Source: JASLDZ01 sp964242895
Lineage (GTDB): Bacteria; Pseudomonadota; Alphaproteobacteria; Caulobacterales; Caulobacteraceae
Reading direction: 5' to 3'
Assembly: GCA_964242895.1 (NCBI GenBank)
Contig: CAXTBN010000006.1
Coordinates: 1 to 64,000, forward strand
DNA length: 64,000 nucleotides
The position numbers were made by a program, and so were the translations under genes. Shown piece by piece: positions 23,460 through 33,014 of the stretch. The first letter of the stretch is position 1. Every line of letters starts with the position of its first letter. The notes beneath the pieces are model-generated. The model did no database searches. It was given only the letters and a program-made list of their open reading frames with translations, and was not told the origin of the DNA.

Positions 23460-24943
23460 CTGCGGAGCGTCTCCAGCCAGCGCCCGTCGGCGGCGCGGAA
23501 CGTGGTGACGCTGCGGGCGTCGAGCAGGGGGAGCACCGGATCGGCGACGTCGCCGGATTTCAGCAGACGGCCTGGGTCGCGCTGCACGGCCGCCACGCCG
23601 CCCGCGTCCAGCGTCCGGCGGAGCGCGGCCGTGTCGCCGGTTCGGGCGGCGTGCTGGCCGTAGAGGAAGAAGTCGAGCACGAACGGCTGGCCGGCCCAGA
23701 AGCAGAGCGCAGGCGTCTCGCACGCCACGGGGCCGCCTGCACCCGAGATCCGCCTGCCGATCTCCGCCCAGGCCACCCGCTCGGTTCTCAAATCTCTGAG
23801 TTCCCGCGCCTGCGCCTGCGCCGCCAGCGGCGCGAGCACGACGAAAGGCGCGGCCGCAGCCGCCAGGACGAGAGAAGCCGCCCTGCTTCGGGGCGCCGCG
23901 AGCGCGTGGGCCAGGGCGACGCCGACCGCGATGCTGAGCGCGATCAGCGCTTCGAAGTGCGCGTTGAAGTTGACGCCCTGTCCGGCGCGCTGGAGCACGC
24001 CCAGCGGAACGGCGACCGCCACGAACAGCAGCACGGCCTCGAGCCGCGGGTCCGTGCGCCGCAGCCGAAGCAGCCCGGCCGACGCGGCCAGGAGCGGGAG
24101 CTCCGCCAGGAGCGGCCCCGCCGAGGCGCGCAGCATGCGCGCCCAGGCGCTGTGGCGTTCGGCCAGGAGGATGTCGCGGACGGCGTCGCTCCCGTAGGCC
24201 GCCGTGATCGCCGCGACGGCGGCCGCGGCGAGCCCCGCACCGGTCACCGCCCAAACCAGGAACGCGCGGCGATGGCGCAGCAGCAGCCAAGCTGTGAGGG
24301 CCAACGGCAGGGCGAGCAGGTTGTGCTTCACCAAGCCGCCGAGCACCACCAGCACCGCCGCCGCCGCCGTGCGGCCCGGACGCGGCGACGCGTCCGGGCG
24401 CGCCGGCAGGAGCAGCGGCAGCGCAGGCGTCATCAGCGCGTGCGCCAGCCACTGCGGATCGTCCATGGCGACGTAGGCGCGGAACTGGGTGACGTTGAAG
24501 CCGAGGAACACCAGCGCGGCCACGGCGGGCGCGAACGAAGGGGCGGGCTCCAGACGGCGCACCGTCCAGGCCACGGTCGCCGCCACGGCCGCGAGCGAGA
24601 GCGCCGACATGAGACGCCCGACGATGATCGGGTCCGCACCCGCGAGCCGGGCGACCCCGCCAACGAAGAGGAAGGAGAGCGGGGGATAGTTGTCGCCCGT
24701 CAGCCCGCCGGGCTGGGGATACAGCGCGCCGGCGCCGAAGGCGCGCGCGGCCTGGAAGGCGTTCCAGCCCTCGTTGGCGTTGAACGACACGCGGACGGGG
24801 ATCAGCCACAAGCGCTCGGCCGCCAACGCCGCCAGGACCAGCGCCGCCGCCAGCAGGGCGACCGTGGCCGTACGCCCGGTCAGGCGGGCGGCGCGGCGTG
24901 GGGGCGCGTTGGGGGGCTCCGTCGCCCGGCCGGAAGGGGGCAT
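23456..24943 (-). CDS. integral-membrane glycosyltransferase (GT39/ArnT-like)
   Basis: A polytopic protein of 495 residues with about ten transmembrane helices. It has an acidic motif in the first periplasmic loop (SFNANEGWNAFQAARAF) and NYPPLSFLF, features of C-type glycosyltransferases that use polyprenyl-phosphate sugars. It resembles dolichyl-phosphate mannosyltransferase-like enzymes. Translational overlap with the GT2-GtrA gene suggests that the two form donor-making and transfer steps on a cell-surface glycan or protein. The acceptor is not predictable. Confidence 0.8.
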   Translation of the reverse strand: MPPSGRATEPPNAPPRRAARLTGRTATVALLAAALVLAALAAERLWLIPVRVSFNANEGWNAFQAARAFGAGALYPQPGGLTGDNYPPLSFLFVGGVARLAGADPIIVGRLMSALSLAAVAATVAWTVRRLEPAPSFAPAVAALVFLGFNVTQFRAYVAMDDPQWLAHALMTPALPLLLPARPDASPRPGRTAAAAVLVVLGGLVKHNLLALPLALTAWLLLRHRRAFLVWAVTGAGLAAAAVAAITAAYGSDAVRDILLAERHSAWARMLRASAGPLLAELPLLAASAGLLRLRRTDPRLEAVLLFVAVAVPLGVLQRAGQGVNFNAHFEALIALSIAVGVALAHALAAPRSRAASLVLAAAAAPFVVLAPLAAQAQARELRDLRTERVAWAEIGRRISGAGGPVACETPALCFWAGQPFVLDFFLYGQHAARTGDTAALRRTLDAGGVAAVQRDPGRLLKSGDVADPVLPLLDARSVTTFRAADGRWLETLRR

Positions 24944-25038
24944 CGCCGTCCGTCAGTGTGGCTCGACCGCGCGGGGACGCGGCGGGGTGCCGTTACCCCA
25001 TGGCGAGCCGACCGCGAAGCGCTTCGCGCAGCGGTGCT

Positions 25039-26766
25039 TCAGGGCGCGTGGGTGGCCGTGCCTGCGACCACGTACCAAGTCACAAACAGGCCGGCGATCA
25101 GGCCGCCCGGCGCCCACGCCCCCGTGCGTCGCCAGCTGTGCACGGCGAGCACGCCCAGCCCCAGCAGCAGCGGGACGAACTGGATCGCCACGATGGCGCT
25201 GAGCGGGTTGAAGATCGCTGGCAGGGCGCCCGTGACGAACAGGCCCGCGTACGCAGCCCCGGTCAGCACGGCGAAGCCCGCGGCCAGGGTCGCCGCCGCC
25301 CAGGCGTAGGCGCGTCGGGAGCCGTCCGCGGCCAGGGCGTCGAGGCCTCTGAACGCGACCAGGGTGAACACGGTGAAGGGCCCGACGTAGGAGAGGCACG
25401 CCGTGGCCTGCCGCGCGCTGAGCGGCTTCAGCGCCACCACCCAGAACCGGAAGTCCACCTGCACCAGACCGGCCACCACGGTCACGACGTACAGGCCGGC
25501 GACCACCGTCACGGCCAGGGCCGCCGAGAGCGCCCACGGCTGCGGAGCGGGCGACCCGCCCTCGCGCCGCGCGAGCCCGCGGCCGAACAGCAGGCCGAGG
25601 CCGGCGTTCAGCAGCGCCCAGACCGCCAGCGTGTTGGTGATCGACTGCGGCAGCAACGGGAACGGCTTGAACAGCCCGTTCAGCGGCAGGAGGTAGTAGG
25701 TCACGGCGGGGACGAAGGCGGTGAGCGCCCACAGCGTCCACCAGCGCCCGTCCCGCCGCCGGACCGCGAACGCCGGCGCAGCCCTCAGCCGCGCGAAGGC
25801 CGACGTGGCGAGCAGAGCGTCGAAGAGGCCCAGCGTCAGCGCGCCCATTCCGAGAAGCGCCAGCCCCGTGCCGGCCTCCTTCCAGCGCCAGACCTGGTCG
25901 GTGCGCGGGCGGGGCGTTCCGCCCAGGGTGAGCGCGAACCAGTCGGCCGCGTCCGCCACCGCGGCCGCCGACCAGTGGTCGCCGGGGTGCGTGGTCACCG
26001 GCTGCGTCAGCCGCCGCGCCGTGCCCGCGGCGGGGTCGCCGTAGGTCCGGCCGGCGACGACGGGCGCGGCGCCCGTCCCGAACAGGGCGCGCAGCTTGGG
26101 CGCGCCCGCCACGTCCATCGCGCGGGGCACGCCCCACATCAGCGGCGCGAACTCGTCGAAGCGGCTGTAGACGAGCTCGAGGTTGCGCGGCCAGGCGGGC
26201 GTGCCCTCGCGGGCGAAGGGCTTGCCGGTCGACGAGCCCTCCAGCACCACGGCGCGGTAGGCGTCGGGCATGGCGGCCGCGGCGGCCAGCACCGTCCAGC
26301 CGCCCATACTGTGACCCTCCAGCCCGATCCGGGCGCGGTCGACGAACGGCAGGCCGCGCACGTAGGCCAGCCCCTCCGGCCCGCCGAAGCCCTTCGTCAC
26401 CGCCGCGCCGCCGCTGTAGCCATGCCCGCGCTGGTCGAGCGCCAGCACGACGAAGCCGCGCCGGGCGAACTCGATGGCGAAGGCGTCCTGCGTCTCGCGC
26501 GTGTTGATGTAGCCGTGCACCGCCAGCACGCCGGGCGCGGGATGATCCGCGGTGGCTCCCGCCGGCCGGTACAGGAGCGCGCTGAAGAGCGTTCCGTCCG
26601 CACCGCGGAAGCGCACGTCCTTCAGCGTGATCCCGTCCGCGCGCTCCACCGCCGCCGCCAGCGCGACGCCGGCCGCGATCAGCGCGAGGCCGACCAGGAG
26701 CCACCGCCAGGGGCGCAGCGGCGCGTGGATGGCGGGCGGGACAGAGGTCGAGGCGGCGGGCGGCAT
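25039..26766 (-). CDS. alpha/beta hydrolase fused to a multi-helix membrane domain
   Basis: After an N-terminal membrane anchor (about 22-40) comes an alpha/beta hydrolase with an oxyanion-side HGYIN, the DQRGHGYSGG strand and the nucleophile elbow GHSMGG. The catalytic His is probably in THPGDHWSA. From about residue 300 to the end there are roughly eight transmembrane helices with no transporter family I recognise. The hydrolase domain should lie outside the membrane between the anchor and the bundle. The substrate is unknown. The gene stands alone, divergent from the Nramp gene. Confidence 0.75.
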   Translation of the reverse strand: MPPAASTSVPPAIHAPLRPWRWLLVGLALIAAGVALAAAVERADGITLKDVRFRGADGTLFSALLYRPAGATADHPAPGVLAVHGYINTRETQDAFAIEFARRGFVVLALDQRGHGYSGGAAVTKGFGGPEGLAYVRGLPFVDRARIGLEGHSMGGWTVLAAAAAMPDAYRAVVLEGSSTGKPFAREGTPAWPRNLELVYSRFDEFAPLMWGVPRAMDVAGAPKLRALFGTGAAPVVAGRTYGDPAAGTARRLTQPVTTHPGDHWSAAAVADAADWFALTLGGTPRPRTDQVWRWKEAGTGLALLGMGALTLGLFDALLATSAFARLRAAPAFAVRRRDGRWWTLWALTAFVPAVTYYLLPLNGLFKPFPLLPQSITNTLAVWALLNAGLGLLFGRGLARREGGSPAPQPWALSAALAVTVVAGLYVVTVVAGLVQVDFRFWVVALKPLSARQATACLSYVGPFTVFTLVAFRGLDALAADGSRRAYAWAAATLAAGFAVLTGAAYAGLFVTGALPAIFNPLSAIVAIQFVPLLLGLGVLAVHSWRRTGAWAPGGLIAGLFVTWYVVAGTATHAP

Positions 26767-26964
26767 CCGGCGAGCCTAGAGGGCGTGCGTCGGCCTTGAC
26801 AACGGCCCTGGTTGCAGCGCCGTCAGCCGATCAGGCGCGCCTTCGCCGCCCCACTGGGAGCCCGCCACCGAGGTGCACGCACCGAACGCCTCGACGAGCG
26901 CCGCCCGGATCGGGCAGCCGGCGCGGGATCGGACCCCGCCCGCTCGGGCGGCCGGTCGCCGCGC

Positions 26965-28365
26965 TTGAAGCCGGCCGCGTCGGCTGATGGTGAGGCGCCG
27001 TCCGAAGCGGGCGCTCGCCTGTCGCTCTCCGACGTGCACGGCTCGGTGCGCACGCCGCCGGCCGGGGCGGGGATGTTCGCCCAGTACCGCGCCTTCGCCG
27101 GGCCCGCGCTGCTGGTGGGCGTGGGGTACATGGACCCGGGCAACTGGGGCACCGACCTGCAGGGCGGCGCGCAGTTCCGCTACGGGCTGATGTGGGTGGT
27201 GCTGATGGCCAGCCTGATGGCCATCGTCCTGCAGGTGATCTCCGCGCGGCTGGGCGTGGTCACGGGCAAGGACCTCGCCCAGGCGTGCCGCGACGAGTAT
27301 CCGGCGTGGACGCGCATCCCGCAGTGGCTCCTCGCGGAGGTGGCGATCGGCGCCTGCGACTTGGCGGAGGTGCTGGGCAGCGCGGTGGCCATCAACCTGC
27401 TGTTCCACGTCCCGATCCTGTGGGCGGTGCTGATCACCGCGGCCGACGTGCTGCTGCTCCTGGCTCTGCAGCGCCTCGGGATGCGCTGGATCGAGGCGCT
27501 GGTGCTGGTGCTCGTCGCCACCATCGCCGCGTGCTTCGCGCTGGAGCTGTTCGTGCTGCCGCGCACCCGGCCCGACCTGGGGGAGATCGGCGCCTCGCTC
27601 CTGCGCCCCGGCCTGCGGCAAGCCGGCATGGCGACTGTGGCGGTGGGGATCATCGGGGCGACGGTGATGCCCCACAACCTCTACCTCCACTCGGCGCTGG
27701 TGCAGAGCCGCCGGCTGCGGCCCGACGACGCCTCCCGCCGCCAAGCGCTCCGGTGGACGGCGGTGGACGCAGCGGTGGCGCTGACGCTCGCGTTCTTCGT
27801 CAACGCCGCGATCCTGGTGCTCGCGGCGGTCACCTTCCACGGCCGGACGGGGATGACGGTGGACGGCGTGCGCTACGCCTTCAACGCCGACACCGACTGG
27901 ATCCGCGTTGCCTTCCTGACGCTCGCACCGCTGCTCGGCACGGGGCTGGCGAGCGCCCTGTTCGCCGTGGCGCTGCTGGCCAGCGGGCAATCATCGACCA
28001 TCACCGGCACGCTCGCCGGCCAGGTGGTGATGGAGGGGTTCGTCCACCTGCGCCTCTCCCCCGGTCTGCGGCGGTTGGTGACGCGCGTGCTGGCGATCGC
28101 GCCGGCTGTCTTGGTGATCGCCGTGCGAGGCGACGGCGGGATCAACGAGCTCCTCGTGCTGAGCCAGGTGGTGCTGGCGATGCAGCTGCCGTTCGCCATG
28201 TTCCCGCTGCTGCACCTGACGAGCCGCCGCAAGGTGATGGGCCGCTGGCGCAACGGCGGCTGGCTGCTGGCGGCGGGCTGGGGCAGCGCTCTCGTGATCA
28301 CCGCGCTCGACCTGTACGGCCTGCCGGGCGCGCTGGCGCAGGCCGTGAAGGTGGTCTCGGGCTGA
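26965..28365 (+). CDS. mntH: Nramp-family divalent metal transporter (MntH-like)
   Basis: Inner-membrane, proton-coupled Mn2+/Fe2+ importer. The two metal-site motifs are present: DPGN (Asp57, Asn60) in helix 1 and MPH (235-237) in helix 6, with about eleven helices in 466 residues. The start is uncertain: similarity begins at RLSLSDVHGSV, and the only upstream in-frame starts are TTG at 26965 and TTG at 26812. I use the nearer one. The 198-bp gap upstream has a TTGACA at 26796 but no convincing -10, and I see no manganese riboswitch. Confidence 0.88.
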   Translation: MKPAASADGEAPSEAGARLSLSDVHGSVRTPPAGAGMFAQYRAFAGPALLVGVGYMDPGNWGTDLQGGAQFRYGLMWVVLMASLMAIVLQVISARLGVVTGKDLAQACRDEYPAWTRIPQWLLAEVAIGACDLAEVLGSAVAINLLFHVPILWAVLITAADVLLLLALQRLGMRWIEALVLVLVATIAACFALELFVLPRTRPDLGEIGASLLRPGLRQAGMATVAVGIIGATVMPHNLYLHSALVQSRRLRPDDASRRQALRWTAVDAAVALTLAFFVNAAILVLAAVTFHGRTGMTVDGVRYAFNADTDWIRVAFLTLAPLLGTGLASALFAVALLASGQSSTITGTLAGQVVMEGFVHLRLSPGLRRLVTRVLAIAPAVLVIAVRGDGGINELLVLSQVVLAMQLPFAMFPLLHLTSRRKVMGRWRNGGWLLAAGWGSALVITALDLYGLPGALAQAVKVVSG

Positions 28366-28382
28366 GGACGGTTCTCTGAGCG

Positions 28383-30056
28383 TCAGCGCCGCTGGGCGGC
28401 GGAGGCGTCGCGGGCGGCCCTGAACTCGCTGCCGGCGCTCCAGGCCGGCCAGTCGCGCGAGAAGGCGAGCCGGCGCGTCATCTCGTAGAGGGCGTCCACG
28501 TCCTGCGCCGCGCCGCGGAAATCGAGATCGGGCGTCCAGCGGTCGCCGGGCTGGTGGTAAGCGCGGGCGGTGTAGTCGGCCACCCAGCGGTCGCCCGCCG
28601 CCCGGCCGCCGTCCACCAGGTCCGGACCGCCGCCGATGCCCATGATCAGCAGCACCGGCACGCCGCGCTTGGCCAGGCTGAAGTGGTCGGCGCGGTAGAA
28701 CAGGCCGCGCTCCGGATGACTGTCGGGCGTGACCGTGCGGCCTTGGCGGCCGGCGGCGTCGGCGAGAAGGCCGTCGAGCGCGCTCTGGCCCTGGCCGACC
28801 AGGACCACGTCGCGCGCGGGCCCGGCCTCCTGCAGCGTGTCCATGGTCAGGTTCGCCGCCATCAGCGGCAGCGGCGTGAGCGGCGCGGCCCCGTAGGCCT
28901 CGGAGCCGAGCAGCCCGCGCTCTTCCGCCGTCCACAGGGCGAACAGGACGGTGCGGTCGGGCGGCGGCCCCGCCTTGAGCGCCCGCGCGATCTCCAGCAC
29001 GCCGGCGACGCCCGTGCCGTCGTCCGCCGCGCCGCGGCGGATGCGGTCGCCGACGATGGAGGCCGGGCCGATCCCGTAGGCGTCCCAGTGCGCGGAGACC
29101 ATGACCGACTCCGCCGGCCGCCTGGCGCCGGGGATCTTGGCCAGGAGGTTGCGGCTCTGCACCACCTCGTGGTCGACCTTGAGGTCGACGGATAGCGTGG
29201 CGTCCAGCGACACGGGCCGAAAGTCCGGCCGCCGCGCCGCGAGCTTCAAGGCCTCGAAATCCTGCCCGGCGGCCTTGAACAGGTCCACCGCCGCGGACCG
29301 TTGCATCCAGCCCTGGAAGGGCACGCGCGGCGTCTCGCCCGGGCCGCGCACGATGTCGTAGGTCTCGCCGTGAGGCGCGACCACGGTGACCCAGCCGTAG
29401 CCCGCGCCCGGGGCTTCGTGCACGATCAGCGCGCCGGCCGCGCCGCGCCGGGCCGCCTCCTCGTACTTGTAGGTCCAGCGGCCATAGTAGGTCATCGCCC
29501 GGCCGCCGAACTTGCCGTAGGCGGGCTCGCCGGGCGCCGCCTCGAAATCCGGGTCGTTGACCAGGAACACGGCGATCTTGCCGTGAAGGTCGACGCCCTT
29601 GAAGTCGTCCCAGCCGCGCTCGGGCGCGGACACGCCGTAGCCGACGAACACCAGGGGCGCCGTGATCTTGACCTCGTCCTGAGGACGCACGGTGCTGACG
29701 TAGACGTCTTCCAGTTGCGCGAGCGGCCGCGTGCGGCCGCCGGCCGTCATCGCGATCGTCGAGTCGGGCCGCACCTGCGTCTTCACGAGCGGCACCGCCT
29801 GCGTGTAGCCGCCGTTCTCCCCCGCCGGTTGCAGTCCGAGCGCCTTGAACTGCGAGACGAGGTAGTCGACCGTCACCTGCTCGCCCGGCGTGCCGGGAGC
29901 GCGGCCCTCGAAGCGGTCGGAGGCGAGCTCGCGCACGATCGTGCTGATCCGCTCCGGCGAGATCGGCCCTGCAGCCGTGGGCGAGGCCGCAGCGTGAGCC
30001 TGGAGCGGCAGGGCGAGGGCGACGAAGCTCGCGAGGAAGGGGCGCAGACTAGGCAA
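28383..30056 (-). CDS. secreted M28-family metallopeptidase with PA-like insert
   Basis: A signal peptide (cleavage after HAA near residue 23) exports the 557-residue enzyme. A PA-like region lies around 130-250. The M28 zinc peptidase domain has His323 in SAHWDAYG, Asp345/Asp346 in AADDGTG, the catalytic Glu pair at 378-379 in WTAEERG and a C-terminal His in AYHQPGD. Aminopeptidase activity in the periplasm is expected for the family. It is convergent to the Nramp gene, and its start lies 84 bp downstream of the TonB receptor gene. Confidence 0.92.
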   Translation of the reverse strand: MPSLRPFLASFVALALPLQAHAAASPTAAGPISPERISTIVRELASDRFEGRAPGTPGEQVTVDYLVSQFKALGLQPAGENGGYTQAVPLVKTQVRPDSTIAMTAGGRTRPLAQLEDVYVSTVRPQDEVKITAPLVFVGYGVSAPERGWDDFKGVDLHGKIAVFLVNDPDFEAAPGEPAYGKFGGRAMTYYGRWTYKYEEAARRGAAGALIVHEAPGAGYGWVTVVAPHGETYDIVRGPGETPRVPFQGWMQRSAAVDLFKAAGQDFEALKLAARRPDFRPVSLDATLSVDLKVDHEVVQSRNLLAKIPGARRPAESVMVSAHWDAYGIGPASIVGDRIRRGAADDGTGVAGVLEIARALKAGPPPDRTVLFALWTAEERGLLGSEAYGAAPLTPLPLMAANLTMDTLQEAGPARDVVLVGQGQSALDGLLADAAGRQGRTVTPDSHPERGLFYRADHFSLAKRGVPVLLIMGIGGGPDLVDGGRAAGDRWVADYTARAYHQPGDRWTPDLDFRGAAQDVDALYEMTRRLAFSRDWPAWSAGSEFRAARDASAAQRR

Positions 30057-30140
30057 AGGCGGCTCCGGCCGGGGACGCGCCTGTCTTCCGCCCGCCCTCC
30101 CCGCTTGGCAAGCGCCGGGCCCGCCGGGCGGCGGACCCGA

Positions 30141-32330
30141 TCAGAAGAACTTGGTCAGGCCGCCGAAGACTCCCCGCCGCGCACCGAACTGGGGCGCGCC
30201 GACGCCCACGCCCGTTCCGTCGCGGATCTCGTACCTCTCGTCGAGCAGGTTGATCACGTCGAAGCGGGCCTGCATCCGACCGGTGTAGGGCAGGCTGAAG
30301 TCATAGCTGAGCGCGGTGTTCACCTGCACGTAGCTCGGCACCGTCTCGCCGTTGGGCTCCAGCCCGTCGCTGCGCAGGCCCGAACCGAACACCATGTCGA
30401 CGCTCGGCTTCAGTCCCTTAAGCACGCCGTCGCGGACGTTGTAGGAGAGCCCGGCCGAAGCCGTGTAGGTCTGGTCGTGGTCCAGGAAGATGAAGTGGCT
30501 GCGGATGAAGGCCAGCTCCGTCGGGTCGAAGCTGAACTGGCTGGTGTTGATGTTCTCGCCCTGGCCGCGCGTGTAGGCCGCGTTGGCGTACAGCAGCCAC
30601 GGGCCGCGGGCGTAGTTGGCGTTGACCTCGACGCCGCGGATCCGGCCTTTTTGGTAATTGAACGGCGTCTGGATGATGGGCGCGCCGAACTGGCCCTCGT
30701 CGATCAGCTCGCTGGACTGACGGTAGTAGGCGTCCACGCCCACGCTCAGGCCGGGCAGGGCGGCCACGCGCTGCAGCACGCCGACGTCGTAGTAATTCTG
30801 CGTCTCGGCGAAGGGCGTCGTGTCCTGTGTCAGCGTCGAGGCGCCCGTGGTGCCCTGGAACAACGACACCGTCTCCGTGCCCACCAGCTCGAAGGGCGGC
30901 GGGTTGAAGTAGCGGGCGTAGCCGACGTGCGCGCTCGTGCCCTCGAAGGGTGTCCACACCAGGTTCACGCGCGGGCTGAACTCGTCCTGACTGCGATAGC
31001 CGTCGTAGCGGTCGTAGCGGCCGCCGTAGTTCAGCGTCAGGCTGCTGAGGAGCCTCCACTCGTCCTGGAGGTAGACGCTGTACTCGTTCTGCGTCTGGCC
31101 GCCCCGGTCGAACAGCGTCACCGGCGTGTCGCTGGTCTGGGCGCCCGCGGCGTCGGTGGCGAAGACCTCCGTGGTGGTCTGCGAGCGCCCGCGTTCCGTC
31201 TGGAACACGAAGCCGAAGCGCAGGGTGTGGGCGCTGGTCGCCCGGTAGGCGCCTTCCACCTGCAGGCCGCCGGCGGTGTCCTCCTTGACGGCGCGCTGCG
31301 CCTGGCCGTTGAACAGCAGCTCGCCGGTCTCGTCGGGGCTGTAGACCAGCTGCGAGAAGCGCGCGAACAGCGAGGTCTGCAGCGTCAGCGGGCCGCTGTC
31401 GTGCAGGAAGCTGAGCTGGCCGAAGCCCGTGCGCTCGCGCTGGCGCTCGTTGAGCAGCTCGCTCGGGTAATCCGTGCGGCCGTCGAGCGTGAAGCCGCCG
31501 CCGTCGGTCGCCGCGTTCAGGCCGGTCGGGTTCGGGATCTGGAACCGCTGGTCGGAGTAGCCGCCGATAAAGCTGATCCGGTCGTCGGGCGACAGGACGT
31601 GGTCCAGGTAGGTGAAGATCTGGCCCTGGTCGGTGCGGTCGTGGTCGGGCGTGGAGCGCCCGTCCACGCTCTCGATGCCGAGCTGGTCGCGGCGGAAATC
31701 GCCGGAGACGAAGAAGTTGGTTCCGCCCACCGAGCCGCCGCACTCGAACGAGGGCTCGTACTCGCCGTGGCTGCCGCCGTAGATCGAGACCTCCCCGCCC
31801 TTGTCGAGCGTGCCGCTCTTGGTGGTGATGTCGACGATGCCGGCGGTGCGCAGGCCGTACTGCGCCGGCAGGGCGCCGGTGATGAGGTCCAGCTTCTGGA
31901 TCAGGCGCGGCGACAGGGTCTGGCCGAACACGGCGACGCCGTCGGGCAGGATCACGCCGTTGATGCGGTACTGCAGGTCGTTGTGGTCGTCGCGCACGTG
32001 CAGCTGGCCGAAGCTGTCCTGCACCACGCCCGGCAGCTGCAGGATGATCTGGTTCAGCTGCTGATTGTCGCCGCCCGGGAGCGCCTGGATGGTGGCGTTG
32101 GTCACCGTGTAGGCCGTGGCGCCGAGCGCGGGCGACACCGAGTCGCGCGCCGCGTTCAGCCGCTGCGCGGTGACCACCACCTCCGCCCCGGCCGGCGCGG
32201 CCGACGCGTCGGTGGAGGCCGGCGGCGCCGCGCCCTGTCCGACGGGCGTCTGCTGCGCGAGAGCGCCCCCGGCCGCCACTGACGCCGTGAAGAGGACGGC
32301 GGAGGCCAGGAGGCGGCGCTTGAGAGGCAT
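30141..32330 (-). CDS. TonB-dependent outer-membrane receptor
   Basis: A signal peptide (MPLKRRLLASAVLF, AQ cleavage) is followed by an alanine/proline-rich region and a plug domain beginning EVVVTAQRL, with the IVDITTKSG segment at its end. A long beta-barrel then ends in a C-terminal phenylalanine (LTKFF) suited to outer-membrane insertion. The 729-residue length is normal. The start at 32330 gives the proper signal peptide; 15 extra residues of the longer frame are not needed. The adjacent zur and CDF genes, and a Zur-like site upstream, suggest zinc uptake, which is inference. Confidence 0.92.
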   Translation of the reverse strand: MPLKRRLLASAVLFTASVAAGGALAQQTPVGQGAAPPASTDASAAPAGAEVVVTAQRLNAARDSVSPALGATAYTVTNATIQALPGGDNQQLNQIILQLPGVVQDSFGQLHVRDDHNDLQYRINGVILPDGVAVFGQTLSPRLIQKLDLITGALPAQYGLRTAGIVDITTKSGTLDKGGEVSIYGGSHGEYEPSFECGGSVGGTNFFVSGDFRRDQLGIESVDGRSTPDHDRTDQGQIFTYLDHVLSPDDRISFIGGYSDQRFQIPNPTGLNAATDGGGFTLDGRTDYPSELLNERQRERTGFGQLSFLHDSGPLTLQTSLFARFSQLVYSPDETGELLFNGQAQRAVKEDTAGGLQVEGAYRATSAHTLRFGFVFQTERGRSQTTTEVFATDAAGAQTSDTPVTLFDRGGQTQNEYSVYLQDEWRLLSSLTLNYGGRYDRYDGYRSQDEFSPRVNLVWTPFEGTSAHVGYARYFNPPPFELVGTETVSLFQGTTGASTLTQDTTPFAETQNYYDVGVLQRVAALPGLSVGVDAYYRQSSELIDEGQFGAPIIQTPFNYQKGRIRGVEVNANYARGPWLLYANAAYTRGQGENINTSQFSFDPTELAFIRSHFIFLDHDQTYTASAGLSYNVRDGVLKGLKPSVDMVFGSGLRSDGLEPNGETVPSYVQVNTALSYDFSLPYTGRMQARFDVINLLDERYEIRDGTGVGVGAPQFGARRGVFGGLTKFF

Positions 32331-32360
32331 GGGGTCGAGGCGCTCGTCGAAAGGCCGGGA

Positions 32361-32375
32361 GTTACAGAATACCAT
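32361..32375 (-). promoter_or_regulatory. candidate Zur operator upstream of the TonB receptor
   Basis: GTTACAGAATACCAT is an AT-rich island in very GC-rich DNA, 31 bp before the receptor start. Ten of 15 positions match the site before the CDF gene (33761-33775). It is only partly palindromic, so the assignment is tentative. Confidence 0.3.
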
Positions 32376-32521
32376 CTTGGTGCATCAAGTCGCCTTTATG
32401 GCTTTACGGCCGGCGCTCGCTGCGCACGCCCGAGCGTGTCCGCCGCGCCACGTCGGGGCTCGCCGCCGGCGGACCTTCGACGGTCTTGTAAAGTCCGGAA
32501 GGTCCTCGCACCTTGTCGGCC

Positions 32522-33007
32522 ATGACACATGCCTCCTGCGGTCACGAGGCGGGCGTCAGACGCTCCCCGGACGAGGTCTCGGCGTCGCTGCGATGGGCGG
32601 AGGCGCGCGCCCGCGAGCGCGGCCTGCAGTGGACCGGGCCGCGCCGGCGCGTCTACGAGCTGCTGCTGGAGGCGGGCGGCCCGGTGAAGGCCTACGACCT
32701 CATGGACCTGTTCTCCGACGACAAACCCGCCAAGCCGCCCACCGTCTACCGCGCCCTGGAGTTCCTGGAGGCGCAGGGGCTCGCGCACCGCATCCCCAGC
32801 ATCAACGCCTTCGTCGCCTGCGAGGTGGACGGGGCGGACCACGCGCCCGCCTTTCTGATCTGCGACTGCTGCGGCGCGACGCAGGAGTTCCAGCCCGGCC
32901 CGGTGCGCACGGCGGCCAACGCGGCGCGCGCGCACGACTTCACGCCGCGCGCGGTGGCGCTGGAGGTGCGCGGGCGCTGCCGCCGCTGCACGCAGGCGCC
33001 GGCCTGA
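32522..33007 (+). CDS. zur: Fur-family zinc uptake regulator Zur
   Basis: The winged-helix N-terminal domain contains the recognition segment PPTVYRALEFLEAQGLAHRI. The dimerisation domain has the Zur-type cysteine pairs CDCCG and CRRC that bind structural zinc, and histidine/cysteine residues in the NAFVAC and DHAPAF segments for regulatory metal. With 161 residues it has the length of Zur rather than the shorter Fur. I start at the ATG at 32522, nine bases after the TTG of the longest frame. It is divergent from the TonB receptor and convergent with the CDF gene. Confidence 0.9.
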   Translation: MTHASCGHEAGVRRSPDEVSASLRWAEARARERGLQWTGPRRRVYELLLEAGGPVKAYDLMDLFSDDKPAKPPTVYRALEFLEAQGLAHRIPSINAFVACEVDGADHAPAFLICDCCGATQEFQPGPVRTAANAARAHDFTPRAVALEVRGRCRRCTQAPA

Positions 33008-33014
33008 GGGCGCC

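Noticed and set aside
22320..24809. 829-residue frame joining two glycosyltransferase regions
   Set aside because: Only the part from 23459 downward is real (GT2-GtrA); the rest is the overlapping GT39-like gene read in another frame.
26767..26964. Manganese riboswitch ahead of the Nramp gene
   Set aside because: I could not find the conserved core of the yybP-ykoY class in this gap.
29301..32282. 993-residue plus-strand open frame
   Set aside because: Antisense to the M28 peptidase and TonB receptor genes, which both have clear motifs and signal peptides; the frame has none.
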